A DNA stretch of 30,826 nt, from the IMG/VR virus record IMGVR_UViG_3300043392_000051, positions 1-30,826 of that record. The stretch is one strand, 5' to 3'. Position numbers and translations under genes: made by a program. Of the stretch, positions 21,721-30,424 are shown one piece after another (within the stretch, counting starts at the first letter, position 1; each line of letters starts with the position of its first letter). The notes below the pieces were generated by a model, which was not told the DNA's origin, made no database searches, and worked only from the letters and a program-made list of their open reading frames with translations. Source of the stretch: a virus.

Positions 21721-22174
21721 AAGACGCCTCCCCGGTTGCCCCGGCCATCCGGGTTGCCTTTTCTGGCTTTGATGGTGTGGCCTCACGCTCACGCTCAAAC
21801 ATGAGCCATCCACCAATCATTCGGCCCAGCTCATCGACCATGCGGCTGATTGCCATGTACCGATGCTCAGCCATGCCCATGGGCTTGGCCTTGGCCTGTT
21901 CGCCATCCTTGAAGCTGAAATAACCCAGCTCAAACGCCAATCGGATGAACATGCGCAATTGCTCATGCGCAATGTCCAGATTTGTGAGCGTGGTTTTCTT
22001 GTGGTAGCGCTTTTGAGCCTCCACGATGAGGCCGTAGCACTCATACGCCTTGCGCCTGATTTCCTGCGCAAGCCCGTATTTTTCGTGCTTTGGAAAGTGG
22101 TTCAAATACAGGTTCATTTGCTTGGCAAATTCCGTGAATTTGGCATCCAGCTTTGCTTCATCGTGAAGGCCCAT
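21719..22174 (-). CDS. avd: Accessory variability determinant (Avd)
   Basis: The 151-residue, helical, positively charged protein (KFTEFAKQMNLYLNHFPKHE, YGLAQEIRRKAYECYGLIVE, YHKKTTLTNLDIAHEQLRMF) fits the Avd four-helix-bundle family, which forms a pentamer, binds the DGR RT and TR RNA and is required for mutagenic homing. Its place between the target gene and TR copies the Bordetella phage BPP-1 order (target, avd, TR, RT). The last residues (about 130-151) are low-complexity and the stop overlaps the TR start by two bases. Confidence 0.92.
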   Translation of the reverse strand: MGLHDEAKLDAKFTEFAKQMNLYLNHFPKHEKYGLAQEIRRKAYECYGLIVEAQKRYHKKTTLTNLDIAHEQLRMFIRLAFELGYFSFKDGEQAKAKPMGMAEHRYMAISRMVDELGRMIGGWLMFEREREATPSKPEKATRMAGATGEAS

Positions 22175-22190
22175 CGCTATCGCTCAGGCC

Positions 22191-23558
22191 TCAAAGATAC
22201 AAGGCCGAGCGGAACCCGTAGAGAGCGCCCGAGCTCGCCCGCGAATCGCTCAAAACCAACGACCAGACACCCGCAGCCGACGAGTCGCCCCAGGAGCCGC
22301 CACAACTCGGACACATGTCCGCTGTGCTGTAGTCATACAGGATGTCATTGCCAAACTGGTTGGAGCCGCCAGAGACCAGGGGGATGCCCGCCGCAGTCAT
22401 TTGCCAAGCGGTGCCACTGGTGGCGTTGCTCAGAACTTGGCTTGCGCTGCCCATGGTGATGGCGCGGTCACTGAAGTTGACGGCGTAGCCGGTAAAGCTG
22501 TTCATGACGCCCAAATCGTCATACAGGGCAGCCAGGCCGGTAGCGCCCCAAAGGTCAGTCGCCAACGAGTTGCCGCCCGTGACGGCTGCCATGTTGGCCG
22601 AGGTCTTGAGGACGTAGAAGCGGCCCGTTGAGGGATCGCTTGCGCTTTGCGTCAGGCCGGGGGTGATTTCCCAAACAATGCCGTTGAGGTCAACCACGCC
22701 GCACATTTGGCCGTTGTGCGCGGTTTTCGCCATGAAGTTGGCCGAGCCAGTCTTGCCGCAGTTGTATGTGCCGTTGCCATCGTTGACATAGGCAATGGTG
22801 GCGTCTTGCGCATCGCCAAGGGCGTTGTTGTTGCAGCCCTTGGGGAAGTTGGTGGAGCCGCTTGAGTACCAGGCATTGAACGTGGTGGAGGTGCTGGCAC
22901 TGCCATGGGCGGTGGACAGCAAGGCCAGCATTTTGAAAATGAAGATGCTGGAACAGAAGAAGTTTGACCCACGGGTTTTTGCGGCTGCAATGGCCCCATA
23001 GAAAGCGTTGGCCGGTGAGCCGGTCAAGCTCGAAAACGCTGTGGCCGCAATGGAGCCGCGCTGCGCACTGGACAGCACGATGCCATTTTTGAGCGAACTG
23101 GCAACACCGCTGTTGTTCGAGCAAAGGTACTTGTCAACGAAAACACCAGGGCGGATGGTGCCGTTGTTGTAGAAGGCGCGGTGCAAAGCATAACCGGCGG
23201 CATTGGCATCGGCCACGCTGGCATAAGTGGCAAATGGCTTGACATCAATCACGTTGATGGCAAGGCCGTTTGCGCCGGTTCCGACCTTGTAATAAAAGGC
23301 AGGCACGTACACCATGACCGAGCCATCGGTGTAGACATAGTTGCCGTAATTTTGGCTGGCCGGGTCTTCGGTACCGTAGAGTTTTGCCATGCCAGACGGC
23401 AGCTCAGGCGCGATGCCAACGCCGAAGCCTTGCTGGCCTGGAACACCAATGTTGTTGACGATGCCAGCGCCACCGGCTGAGCCAATGCGGATGCCATAAG
23501 GGAAGTTGACGGGTGAACCGTCCGGGGTGCGGACTTCGCGTGCGATTAAGTTGCTCAT
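22191..23558 (-). CDS. DGR target: variable receptor-binding tail protein with C-type-lectin-like C-terminus
   Basis: The 455-residue protein is the presumed receptor-binding protein at the tail tip. The N-terminal part (LIAREVRTPDGSPVNFPYGI, then Gly/Asn-rich beta sequence) probably attaches to the tail. The last ~40 residues lie in the VR and follow the known DGR lectin-fold pattern: GGSWGDSSAAGVWSL, SRASSG and the terminal YGFR. Variable residues alternate with invariant Trp, Gly and Tyr scaffold residues. Start and stop are normal (ATGA overlap upstream), so the allele is intact and usable. Confidence 0.93.
   Translation of the reverse strand: MSNLIAREVRTPDGSPVNFPYGIRIGSAGGAGIVNNIGVPGQQGFGVGIAPELPSGMAKLYGTEDPASQNYGNYVYTDGSVMVYVPAFYYKVGTGANGLAINVIDVKPFATYASVADANAAGYALHRAFYNNGTIRPGVFVDKYLCSNNSGVASSLKNGIVLSSAQRGSIAATAFSSLTGSPANAFYGAIAAAKTRGSNFFCSSIFIFKMLALLSTAHGSASTSTTFNAWYSSGSTNFPKGCNNNALGDAQDATIAYVNDGNGTYNCGKTGSANFMAKTAHNGQMCGVVDLNGIVWEITPGLTQSASDPSTGRFYVLKTSANMAAVTGGNSLATDLWGATGLAALYDDLGVMNSFTGYAVNFSDRAITMGSASQVLSNATSGTAWQMTAAGIPLVSGGSNQFGNDILYDYSTADMCPSCGGSWGDSSAAGVWSLVLSDSRASSGALYGFRSALYL
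22202..22319 (-). repeat. DGR variable repeat (VR)
   Basis: The 118-bp 3' end of the target gene aligns with TR at a fixed offset of 599 bp. It encodes 13 substitutions relative to TR, for example Asn to Ser, Asp, Ala, Val, Gly and Leu. The GC-rich 3' end of the repeat (CGGGTTCCGCTCGG in coding sense) is invariant, as expected for the initiation-of-mutagenic-homing (IMH) element; past it, TR and VR diverge at non-A bases. Confidence 0.97.
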
Positions 23559-24007
23559 TGGATGCTCCAGGTTGCGTTATCAGAAACGGTGACGGTGACG
23601 CCATCCGCAATGGTGATTGGGCCGGTGCTGGCTGCGTTGTAGCCGCCCGCCACGGTGAAATCGGCAGTGATCGTGCTGGGGTTCAGCCTGATTGGACTGT
23701 CCGGGTTGGTTGCTTGCGCTTGGCTGGCATAAATGGCAGCTTGCGCGGCACTGTTGGCAGCGGCCTGAGCGTTTTGCACAGGGCTTTGCGCAGCCACGGC
23801 GGCTGCGGCCTGATTTGCCAGAATGCGGTCTGCCTGAGCTGCGGATGCGCTGACAGCGGCTGCGGATTGCTTGGCATTGACATCGGCTTGGAGTGCATTG
23901 GCCTCTGTTGCAAATGTCGGCAGTGCGCTCATGAACGCATCGCCACGCGCCGCAAAGTTGGTTGGATCGCTTCGGCTTGGAGGGGTTGGCAGCGGAGTAA
24001 TTGGCAT
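23555..24007 (-). CDS. Alanine-rich tail fibre-like protein
   Basis: The 150-residue protein has a Pro-rich start (MPITPLPTPPSRSDPTNFAA), a long Ala/Gln coiled-coil stretch (about 38-95: AKQSAAAVSASAAQADRILA and similar), then a beta-rich C-terminus ending TVTVSDNATWSIQ. This head-to-tail order is typical of short trimeric tail fibres or connectors to receptor-binding proteins. It is coupled to the neighbours by TGATG and ATGA overlaps and probably links the tail tip to the DGR target protein. Confidence 0.7.
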   Translation of the reverse strand: MPITPLPTPPSRSDPTNFAARGDAFMSALPTFATEANALQADVNAKQSAAAVSASAAQADRILANQAAAAVAAQSPVQNAQAAANSAAQAAIYASQAQATNPDSPIRLNPSTITADFTVAGGYNAASTGPITIADGVTVTVSDNATWSIQ

Positions 24008-24894
24008 CAGATCAATCCTTCGATTTCAAGGGAACAATAGGACTTGGTTGGATATGCGACATCAATCGTGAAATCACGGTAGAAGCCATAAACGACCAGT
24101 GGCGAATACATCTCGCCATCAGCCCCAATCCAGACGGCGGGGGTGGCGCGAATATCGGACAGCACACGCTGCACCTTGTTCATTTGCATGGCATCGAGCA
24201 TCAGCCGAGCGGTCATGCGCTTGCTGTATGCCCTTTGCACAAATGTCGTGACGCCAAATTCATCGGTGTCTTTGCGGCTGTAATCAATGATCCCCGCCGA
24301 TGCGCCATATTCGGCATCGCCAAGCTCATAGAAGGTGCCAAATGAAAGCTGGCCGATTGCCACGTTTCCAGAACCCGACAAAGTGAATGTCATCCGGGCG
24401 CTGCTGTATGGCGGAATGTCCGTCAACACGACTTCACCAATTTGGGTAAATGGCTCGAAAAAGTACATGTACCAGTCGTACACATAGCTGCCATCCAGAT
24501 TGATAGTGCGGCTGTAAACGTTTGGCCCGCCTGCACCATCCGTGATGCTGATGACGGCTTGATTGCCCACCAGGCCAAGCAATGCAATGCTGTTCATCAA
24601 ACCAGGCGTCATGACCACGATCAACGGGGTTGAGCTGACAGTGGCCGTGCTGATTTGATCGTCAAACATGGCATGAGCGTTGTCAGGCCCGATCAAAATC
24701 CAGAATGTTGGGCTGGTTGTTGGCGTGTTTCCGGTGTTGCTGTTAACCAGGCTTTCATAAATGTGAGTGCCGTAGTCAACGCGAGCGCCCTTTGCGTAGG
24801 TGGTTGCTGCGTTGTATGCGGCATACGGCTCCACCGCATTGGTGCTGACCAAATGCGTTGCTTCGACAAACGTGGTTGGCTTAATGACTTTCAT
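24007..24894 (-). CDS. Tail tip protein with carbohydrate-binding-like repeat
   Basis: The 295-residue protein, immediately after the tape measure gene, has near its N-terminus YNAATTYAKGARVDYGTHIY and a following ESLVNSNTGNTPTTSPTFWI, the pattern of small carbohydrate-binding modules (CBM5/12-like) common in tail proteins. The rest is beta-rich (DWYMYFFEPFTQIGEVVLTD, FTLSGSGNVAIGQLSFG). It has no visible enzymatic motif. It could combine distal-tail and sugar-binding roles; no lambda-like gpJ, gpL or gpM is present beside it. Confidence 0.65.
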   Translation of the reverse strand: MKVIKPTTFVEATHLVSTNAVEPYAAYNAATTYAKGARVDYGTHIYESLVNSNTGNTPTTSPTFWILIGPDNAHAMFDDQISTATVSSTPLIVVMTPGLMNSIALLGLVGNQAVISITDGAGGPNVYSRTINLDGSYVYDWYMYFFEPFTQIGEVVLTDIPPYSSARMTFTLSGSGNVAIGQLSFGTFYELGDAEYGASAGIIDYSRKDTDEFGVTTFVQRAYSKRMTARLMLDAMQMNKVQRVLSDIRATPAVWIGADGEMYSPLVVYGFYRDFTIDVAYPTKSYCSLEIEGLI

Positions 24895-24903
24895 GCCCGT
24901 CCC

Positions 24904-27900
24904 TTATGCGGCTGCCACGGTTTGCATGGCGTCACCGTTTTGTGTGACGCGCTCCCACAAGCGCTGCGATTTGCCGGTGTTGACTGCGGTAGCTCTGGTT
25001 TCGGCCCGCAGATCGGTGACTTCGGCCCGAAGTGCGCCAAGCTCTTGCACCATGGCGGCCAAGTAAATCGACTGATCGGCTGTGCCTTGCTGGCTGTAAA
25101 TGAAGCTGGGCAGCGCACGGACACCCAGGGCACCATCGGCCATGCGCTCAAGCGGCATAACCGCCTCAGGCCCAGCCTCACCCATGACGCCAAGTTGGCC
25201 GCCATTGAACATGAACGGCGTTGGCGTGTTGTAGATGCCTTGACCGCCAAAGACGCCGCCCGATGCAAAGCCAAAAAAGCTCAGCACCTTGCCAATGAGG
25301 CCGCCGCCACCGCTTGACTGGTTGACCACCACCGGATTGGCCGCTGTTTTGGCGGTAGAAGCGTCGATGTTTCTGAGGTAGTCCGTCATCGGCTTCAAGT
25401 AATCCAGCGTGGCGGCTGTGTTCTTTGAGACGGCCATGAGGCCATCGTTGTTCATGAACACCAGCGCTTCAATTTGCTTGGTTGCTGCCTTGAGTGCGGA
25501 TGCGGTGTTTTCCATGGTGCCGCCGCTGTATTCGCCAACGGTGCCCATCGTTTCATTGATCAACTGCAATAAGTGCAACGTTTCTTGCTGATACCCCGTG
25601 ACGGCTGGAAGCCCAGAAACTTCCGCGCTGATCTGCGCCACGATGGCCGCAAATTGCGCACCGCTGGTGGCTTGATTTTTTGCCGCTGCAATGTACTGAT
25701 CGGCCATGCCCGTGATCGAGCCCAGGGCGGACTGATCGTTGGCCCGCGCCAGATTCAGGGTTTGCAGGTACTGCGTCCGCGCGGCAGACATCGACACCGA
25801 AGGTGAGCTGGTGCTGATCCTGAGTGCTGTGAGCCATTCACTGATGCTCTTGCCGCTGGCCCGCAAAGCGTTGATCTTGGCTTCGGCTTCTTTTTGGGCG
25901 GCATCGGCAGTTGCCATAGCCGCCTTGGTGACTTCGGAGAATGCCGGGGCCAGTTGCAACAACACGGCATATTGCTGCCTGCCAACTTCGGTGTTGAGGT
26001 CTTGGGCATCCACAAGGGCTTTGTAGGCCTCCAACGTGCGCGGCAAGGCCGTGCCACCAAATGCCTGAGAAAACGCCTTGGTGAGCTGTTCCTGCGTCTT
26101 TGCCAGCCGCTCTTCCTGCGTGTAGATCGACTGGTAGTAAGCCGTAGTGAGCGTGGAAAACGCCTCTGTGCCGCCGACCAGATCAAGCAGCTTGCTTGCT
26201 GCATCAGCGCCCATGGCGCTGGTTGCCAAAAGGCTTTGGTTGAGGGTGCCAAGCACCTGATTGACCGCCATCAGGCTATTCCCAAGGCGGGCCAGGGTGA
26301 CGGAGGCCGATTCGCCCTCTTTGGCAAACATCGCAAGCGTTGCACCGTAGGCCGTTTGGGCCATGGCATCGCCAAAGCCCGTGATGGCCGCTGCGATCGC
26401 TTTTTCTTTGGCCGCATCGTCCAGGCCTTTGAGGCTGATGCTGATCGACTTGGAGAATCCGTTGACCGCATCGGCGCTCAGGCCGATGGCGCTAGCATAA
26501 GCCCGAGTGGCCGAGGTTGTCATGCCGACAGCACCATTGAGGAATTTTCCAAGCTCCGCATTGATGGCCGCATAGTCGGTACCGGATTTGTCTGAGCGGA
26601 ACCATCCTCCCTCTTGGTACCAGCGGCTGTACTGGCTCAAGTTGGCCCCTGAGGCCGTGAACTGGCCCGACAAGCCGTAATCCTGTGTTTCCTTAGCCCC
26701 CATGCCAAATGCACGGTTGACCAAGCCGCCAATGGCACCGCCGATGGCCGCACCAATGGGGCCAGCAATGACAGCGCCGATGGCTGTGCCCGTGACAGTG
26801 GCAATGTTCTTGTTGCCGAAGGCTGCGTATTGGCCGCTGATAGCCGTGCCAATGCCGTACCCGGCCAAAGCGCCGCCCGCATACGATGCCGCAGTTCCCA
26901 GTGCGCCCGCCGAAGACATGAGCGAAGAGCCTGCCTGATTCAAAACGCCCGTGGTGTTGTTGACCAGCCAAGCGCCAATGTCCTGCGCAGCAAATGCCAC
27001 CTTGTCGCCCAGCATGGCAAAGCCGCCAACAATGTTGTCGTACACGCTTTTGATGGTGCCGATCATGCCCAGAGAAGACCCGGAGACACCGGCTGCCTGT
27101 GCACCGGACGCGCCAAATGCAGAGGCCATACCAGCGCCAAGCGGGCTGATGATGGCCTGGATCACGGGCCGCAAAATCATGGTCTTGAACATGTTGACGA
27201 TGGTGTCGCGCATGTTTTTGGCGAAATCCTTGCCGGACTCAAAGCCGCGCATCAGCGCATCCACGATGCTGTCGTTGATCTTGTTGGCCGTGCGCTCCCA
27301 TTCATCAGCAGCTTTTTTGGCGGCTTTTTCATTGGCGTCCAGCACCTCACCGTTTTTCATGGCTTTGATCAGACGCTTTTGAGCGTCAATGCGCGACTCC
27401 AGCGCTTTCACATAACCAGGGATGACGTTTTCAGTGGCCTCAAGCGCGGCCAACTGGTTTTCCATTTCGGCCAGCGTCAATTCGGCCAGGGCTGATTTGC
27501 CTTGTCCGTAGGTGGCGTTTGCCATTTCCTGAGATTTGGCCTGCGCTTCAATGGCGTCCACCTGTTTCCAGGCTTCGCCCAAAGTCTTTGCCATTTCGTC
27601 ATTGATTTGCTTTTCCAGCTTGGCCCGATCCTCAGCCGCTTTTTTCATGAACGGCTGTTGTTCCAGCAGCAGGCGCTGCGCATCGGTCAACTGGTCAACT
27701 GTCAGCTTGCCCGCTTTGTAGGCGGCATTGAGGCTGTTCCATTTTTCAAGGAAATCACCCGATAAACCGCTGTCCACCTGCGTCAGGCTGGAATAGAGCT
27801 TTGCGCCGCTGTCGGCCAGTTTGGCCGCCTCTTCGGCCAGCTTTTGCGCAGCTTTGGCCGCCGCCTCTTGCGCCTTGATATCCAGCTTGGAGGCATCCAG

Positions 27901-28968
27901 CACAGGTTTTGCGGCTTCGGCCACCTTGGCCGTGGCCTCAATCTCTTTCATCCTGTCGCGCAGCCGCTGGCCCAGCATCTTGTCATCAAACATGGTGGTC
28001 ACTTCTGACCACCCGTTGGAAAACGCTTTGCCAGCCCGCATGAAGTTGCCTTGGGCCATTTCGTATGCGCCCAGGGCCAGGGTGCCGAGCGTGGTGATCA
28101 GCACACCAAACACCCGGATCAGGAATTGCGCACCATCGGCCACATAGCTCAGGCCAATGATGGCCGATTGCGTCCAGCGGGCAATGGTGCCGTCTTTGCT
28201 GAGTTTGGCAATTTCATCGCGGACGCCACCGCTGCCATTCATCACATCCAGGAAGGCTTGCGTTGCCAGGTCAAGCGCGGGCACCATGCCCATGCTCACT
28301 TGTTTTTGCCATGCCTCACTGGTGGCTTTTGCGCGGGTCAGGTTGTCGGTGAAGTTGTCCGCAGCCTCAGCCTGTGCTGTGGTGGTTTTGGCTTGAATCT
28401 CACCAGCCAGCGCCAGGTCTTTCATCATGGGCAGCAGCTTTGCACCCTCTTTGCCAAAAATCGCCATGGACACGGCAGCTTTGCCTGCGCCGTCCTGGTA
28501 TTCGCCCAGGGTGCGGGCCAGCAGCATGAATTGCTCATCCGGGGCCAATTTCTGGAATTCGCGCACATCCAGGCCCATGGCCTGCAATGCAAAACCAGCG
28601 CCCTTGCCTTCCTCTGTCACGCTGGTGAGTGAGCGCGTCATGCGGTTCATGGCCGCAGCGATGCTCTCAGCATTTTGCCCGCTGTATTTTCCGACAGCGG
28701 CCAAACCGCTCAAAGATTCAACAGTCACTCCCGCCTGGATTGCCAGATCATTGAGTGCGGCAGCGCTTTCGATGCTGCCCATGACCATGTTTTTTGCCCA
28801 ATTGACGGACATCCCAATGCCCAGCAGTCCAAGGGCTTTGGTGGCGATGCCAGCGGCCAGCTCAATGCGCTTGGACATGCTTTGCGCCATTTGCTCGACC
28901 TCAGCGAATTTACGCTGCACATCGGCAATGTCGGCCATGAGTTTGATGTTGACGGCACCGGCCTGCAT
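24904..28968 (-). CDS. Tail tape measure protein
   Basis: The 1354-residue protein has long helical and coiled-coil stretches, several hydrophobic spans (for example ATKALGLLGIGMSV near the start; AVIAGPIGAAIGGAIGGLV past the middle) and a C-terminal GEAGPEAVMPLERMADGALG, a conserved feature of lambda-group tape measures. It sets tail length and helps DNA entry. Using the known ratio of about 0.15 nm per residue, the tail would be near 200 nm (an estimate). It starts 2 bp after the chaperone frame ends. Confidence 0.95.
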   Translation of the reverse strand: MQAGAVNIKLMADIADVQRKFAEVEQMAQSMSKRIELAAGIATKALGLLGIGMSVNWAKNMVMGSIESAAALNDLAIQAGVTVESLSGLAAVGKYSGQNAESIAAAMNRMTRSLTSVTEEGKGAGFALQAMGLDVREFQKLAPDEQFMLLARTLGEYQDGAGKAAVSMAIFGKEGAKLLPMMKDLALAGEIQAKTTTAQAEAADNFTDNLTRAKATSEAWQKQVSMGMVPALDLATQAFLDVMNGSGGVRDEIAKLSKDGTIARWTQSAIIGLSYVADGAQFLIRVFGVLITTLGTLALGAYEMAQGNFMRAGKAFSNGWSEVTTMFDDKMLGQRLRDRMKEIEATAKVAEAAKPVLDASKLDIKAQEAAAKAAQKLAEEAAKLADSGAKLYSSLTQVDSGLSGDFLEKWNSLNAAYKAGKLTVDQLTDAQRLLLEQQPFMKKAAEDRAKLEKQINDEMAKTLGEAWKQVDAIEAQAKSQEMANATYGQGKSALAELTLAEMENQLAALEATENVIPGYVKALESRIDAQKRLIKAMKNGEVLDANEKAAKKAADEWERTANKINDSIVDALMRGFESGKDFAKNMRDTIVNMFKTMILRPVIQAIISPLGAGMASAFGASGAQAAGVSGSSLGMIGTIKSVYDNIVGGFAMLGDKVAFAAQDIGAWLVNNTTGVLNQAGSSLMSSAGALGTAASYAGGALAGYGIGTAISGQYAAFGNKNIATVTGTAIGAVIAGPIGAAIGGAIGGLVNRAFGMGAKETQDYGLSGQFTASGANLSQYSRWYQEGGWFRSDKSGTDYAAINAELGKFLNGAVGMTTSATRAYASAIGLSADAVNGFSKSISISLKGLDDAAKEKAIAAAITGFGDAMAQTAYGATLAMFAKEGESASVTLARLGNSLMAVNQVLGTLNQSLLATSAMGADAASKLLDLVGGTEAFSTLTTAYYQSIYTQEERLAKTQEQLTKAFSQAFGGTALPRTLEAYKALVDAQDLNTEVGRQQYAVLLQLAPAFSEVTKAAMATADAAQKEAEAKINALRASGKSISEWLTALRISTSSPSVSMSAARTQYLQTLNLARANDQSALGSITGMADQYIAAAKNQATSGAQFAAIVAQISAEVSGLPAVTGYQQETLHLLQLINETMGTVGEYSGGTMENTASALKAATKQIEALVFMNNDGLMAVSKNTAATLDYLKPMTDYLRNIDASTAKTAANPVVVNQSSGGGGLIGKVLSFFGFASGGVFGGQGIYNTPTPFMFNGGQLGVMGEAGPEAVMPLERMADGALGVRALPSFIYSQQGTADQSIYLAAMVQELGALRAEVTDLRAETRATAVNTGKSQRLWERVTQNGDAMQTVAAA

Positions 28969-28970
28969 GC

Positions 28971-29456
28971 TCAGTGATCCTTTCGTGCGGCTTGCGCACG
29001 TGCGCCAAAAATAGAGCGGACGCCATCAGAGACGGCTTGCCGGTGATCGTTGGCGGGTTGTTCGATGAAGAATGGCGGGCAATCGACTTGCTGTGCATCC
29101 TGACTGGCGACAACATAGGCCGTGCTGAGACGGCGCAAGGCCCGAGCCTCCCACGCCTGCAATTCAACCCCGGTGTTGATCTGCCAAGCCATCAGGTCGG
29201 CATGAGACATGGGGATTGGCCCCATGACTCCATGCGAGACCGGCCCGGCATCAAACAGGTAGCCAATGAGGTGTCCAGCCGCTCCAACGGGCGGCAAATC
29301 GGGAGTGCGTCCCGCATTCTCGATTTGCTGCATTCTGGTCATTGGTTTATCTGTTGCCTTTTCTGACTTGAGGTTTTTGCTTTTTGGTTGAGGTGCCGTT
29401 TGAAGCCAAGCGGTCTGCTGTACGTAGACCGTCAGGTCATCAATCAGGCGCTCGTA
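28971..29456 (-). CDS. Tail assembly chaperone second frame (gpT-like), translated by -1 frameshift
   Basis: This frame is open from the slippery site to a stop 2 bp before the tape measure gene. It carries YERLIDDLTVYVQQTAWL, then PMTRMQQIENAGRTPDLPP and a C-terminal helical region. In the -1 frame there is no stop in the roughly 110 bp between the end of the first ORF and the ATG at 29342. The expected G-T fusion would be 287 residues (126 from the first frame, 161 from this one), the gpGT-type long chaperone that binds the tape measure. Independent start at 29342 cannot be excluded. Confidence 0.72.
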   Translation of the reverse strand, partial: YERLIDDLTVYVQQTAWLQTAPQPKSKNLKSEKATDKPMTRMQQIENAGRTPDLPPVGAAGHLIGYLFDAGPVSHGVMGPIPMSHADLMAWQINTGVELQAWEARALRRLSTAYVVASQDAQQVDCPPFFIEQPANDHRQAVSDGVRSIFGARAQAARKDH

Positions 29457-29833
29457 AAATTTGCCCAGTCCCCAATGGCTTTGCCGACCTGATCGGCAAT
29501 GAAGCCAATGGACGGATCGTTGTATGCGGCCTCAAATGCCGTGCTGTCGCCCTGGTAGGCCCAGCCGTTGAAAGACACGGTGCAAGCGGCCAGGAATGCT
29601 GCGTTTTCGCGCTGTTGCTCATCGGCGCTCAGCTTGACCTTGCCCTTTTTTGCCATCCGATCCAGCATGCGCTGGGTGCGCTGGGAGTTGGCTTTCTGAT
29701 ACGCCTTGCTGCCAGGGCCATACACGGTGACGCTCAAGGGCTTGCCGTTGCCATCCAGCAGCGGTTCATCGTTGCCATTGAGCAGCTCAAGGGTGAATGT
29801 GTCTTTGGCGGCCAGAGTGGTGATTTCAAACAT
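29444..29833 (-). CDS. Tail assembly chaperone (gpG-like)
   Basis: The 129-residue protein starts at ATG 29833, which has AAGGAAA about 6 bases upstream; the in-frame upstream part is rejected. MFEITTLAAKDTFTLELLNG is the N-terminus of a phage tail chaperone, followed by a helical region with KANSQRTQRMLDRMAKKGKV and VGKAIGDWANFTSA at the end. Gene order (tail tube, chaperone, frameshifted second chaperone, tape measure) is the classical long-tail arrangement. The frame crosses a slippery sequence three codons before its stop. Confidence 0.8.
   Translation of the reverse strand: MFEITTLAAKDTFTLELLNGNDEPLLDGNGKPLSVTVYGPGSKAYQKANSQRTQRMLDRMAKKGKVKLSADEQQRENAAFLAACTVSFNGWAYQGDSTAFEAAYNDPSIGFIADQVGKAIGDWANFTSA
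29456..29462 (-). promoter_or_regulatory. Programmed -1 frameshift site A AAT TTT
   Basis: In the first chaperone frame the codons read GCA AAT TTT ACG, an X XXY YYZ heptamer (A AAT TTT). A -1 slip gives AAA TTT TAC GAG and enters an open frame that runs to the tape measure gene. The site is 12 bases before the first frame's stop triplet. The pseudoknot or stem usually found downstream was not assessed. Confidence 0.75.
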
Positions 29834-29884
29834 TTTTGGTTTCCTTTTGCGGGGAGTTGATGAGGTCATGGGAAATTGCCCTTA

Positions 29885-29927
29885 CTTGGCCCAGCCGCTT
29901 CCCGCAAAAGAAGCGAACCGGGCCAAG
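29885..29927 (-). promoter_or_regulatory. Hairpin between tail tube and chaperone genes
   Basis: In the 111-bp gap, CTTGGCCC (29885-29892) pairs with GGGCCAAG (29920-29927), and an inner CGCTT/AAGCG pair makes a second stem. No T-run follows on the minus strand, so it is more likely a partial terminator, RNA-stabilising or processing element that raises tail tube protein relative to downstream genes. Confidence 0.5.
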
Positions 29928-29944
29928 CAGGTGCACGAAGGGGC

Positions 29945-30406
29945 TTAGGCAGCCAACGACTCAACCACGCCAACGCCAGCGCTGTTGGTGGTCAATTCCA
30001 GGGTCATGGTGGCGCTGGTCACGCTGTCCACGGAGCCAACGCCCACCTTGAACGACATGACTTTGGCTTGGAAGTAGTACTTGTCACCGTTTTGAGTGGT
30101 GATGACAAAGCTGTAATCGTTGTCAGACAGTGCGCCTGCCTTGGCAAGAATTTGGCCCGCATCGTCGGTGTCCAGGCCGAGCTGCACATTGATGGAGCCT
30201 TCGTTGAAAGAGCCTTTGAGCTTCACCGTGCCACGCGAACCGATGGGGTTGTGCGTGATCAGGTTGAATTCGCGGCCAAACTCGCCCAGGTCGGTCACTT
30301 CACCAACGGTGGTGAACGTCAGGGCGCTGTAGCCCGCGGCATCAAAGGTTGCGGGTGCGGCAGCGCTGATTTTCAGCGAGGTACCAGCAGAGGAACGAAC
30401 GGTCAT
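29945..30406 (-). CDS. Major tail tube protein
   Basis: The 153-residue protein, beta-rich, matches the gpV-type tail tube: LTFTTVGEVTDLGEFGREFN, ITHNPIGSRGTVKLKGSFNE and YYFQAKVMSFKVGVGSVDSV with a final TMTLELTTNSAG. Such proteins stack in hexamers to form the tail lumen. No sheath gene is visible, supporting a non-contractile tail. It lies directly after the head-tail joining gene. Confidence 0.88.
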   Translation of the reverse strand: MTVRSSAGTSLKISAAAPATFDAAGYSALTFTTVGEVTDLGEFGREFNLITHNPIGSRGTVKLKGSFNEGSINVQLGLDTDDAGQILAKAGALSDNDYSFVITTQNGDKYYFQAKVMSFKVGVGSVDSVTSATMTLELTTNSAGVGVVESLAA

Positions 30407-30424
30407 GATTTTTTCCTTTCGGGG

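Noticed and set aside
21457-21816. A 119-residue ORF spanning the TR
   Set aside because: It overlaps avd in another frame; the TR segment looks protein-like only because it is the template of the target gene's C-terminus.
22191-23558. A second variable repeat inside the target or neighbouring genes
   Set aside because: The invariant TR words (such as CGGACACATGTC on the plus strand) were found only at TR and the one VR in this window.
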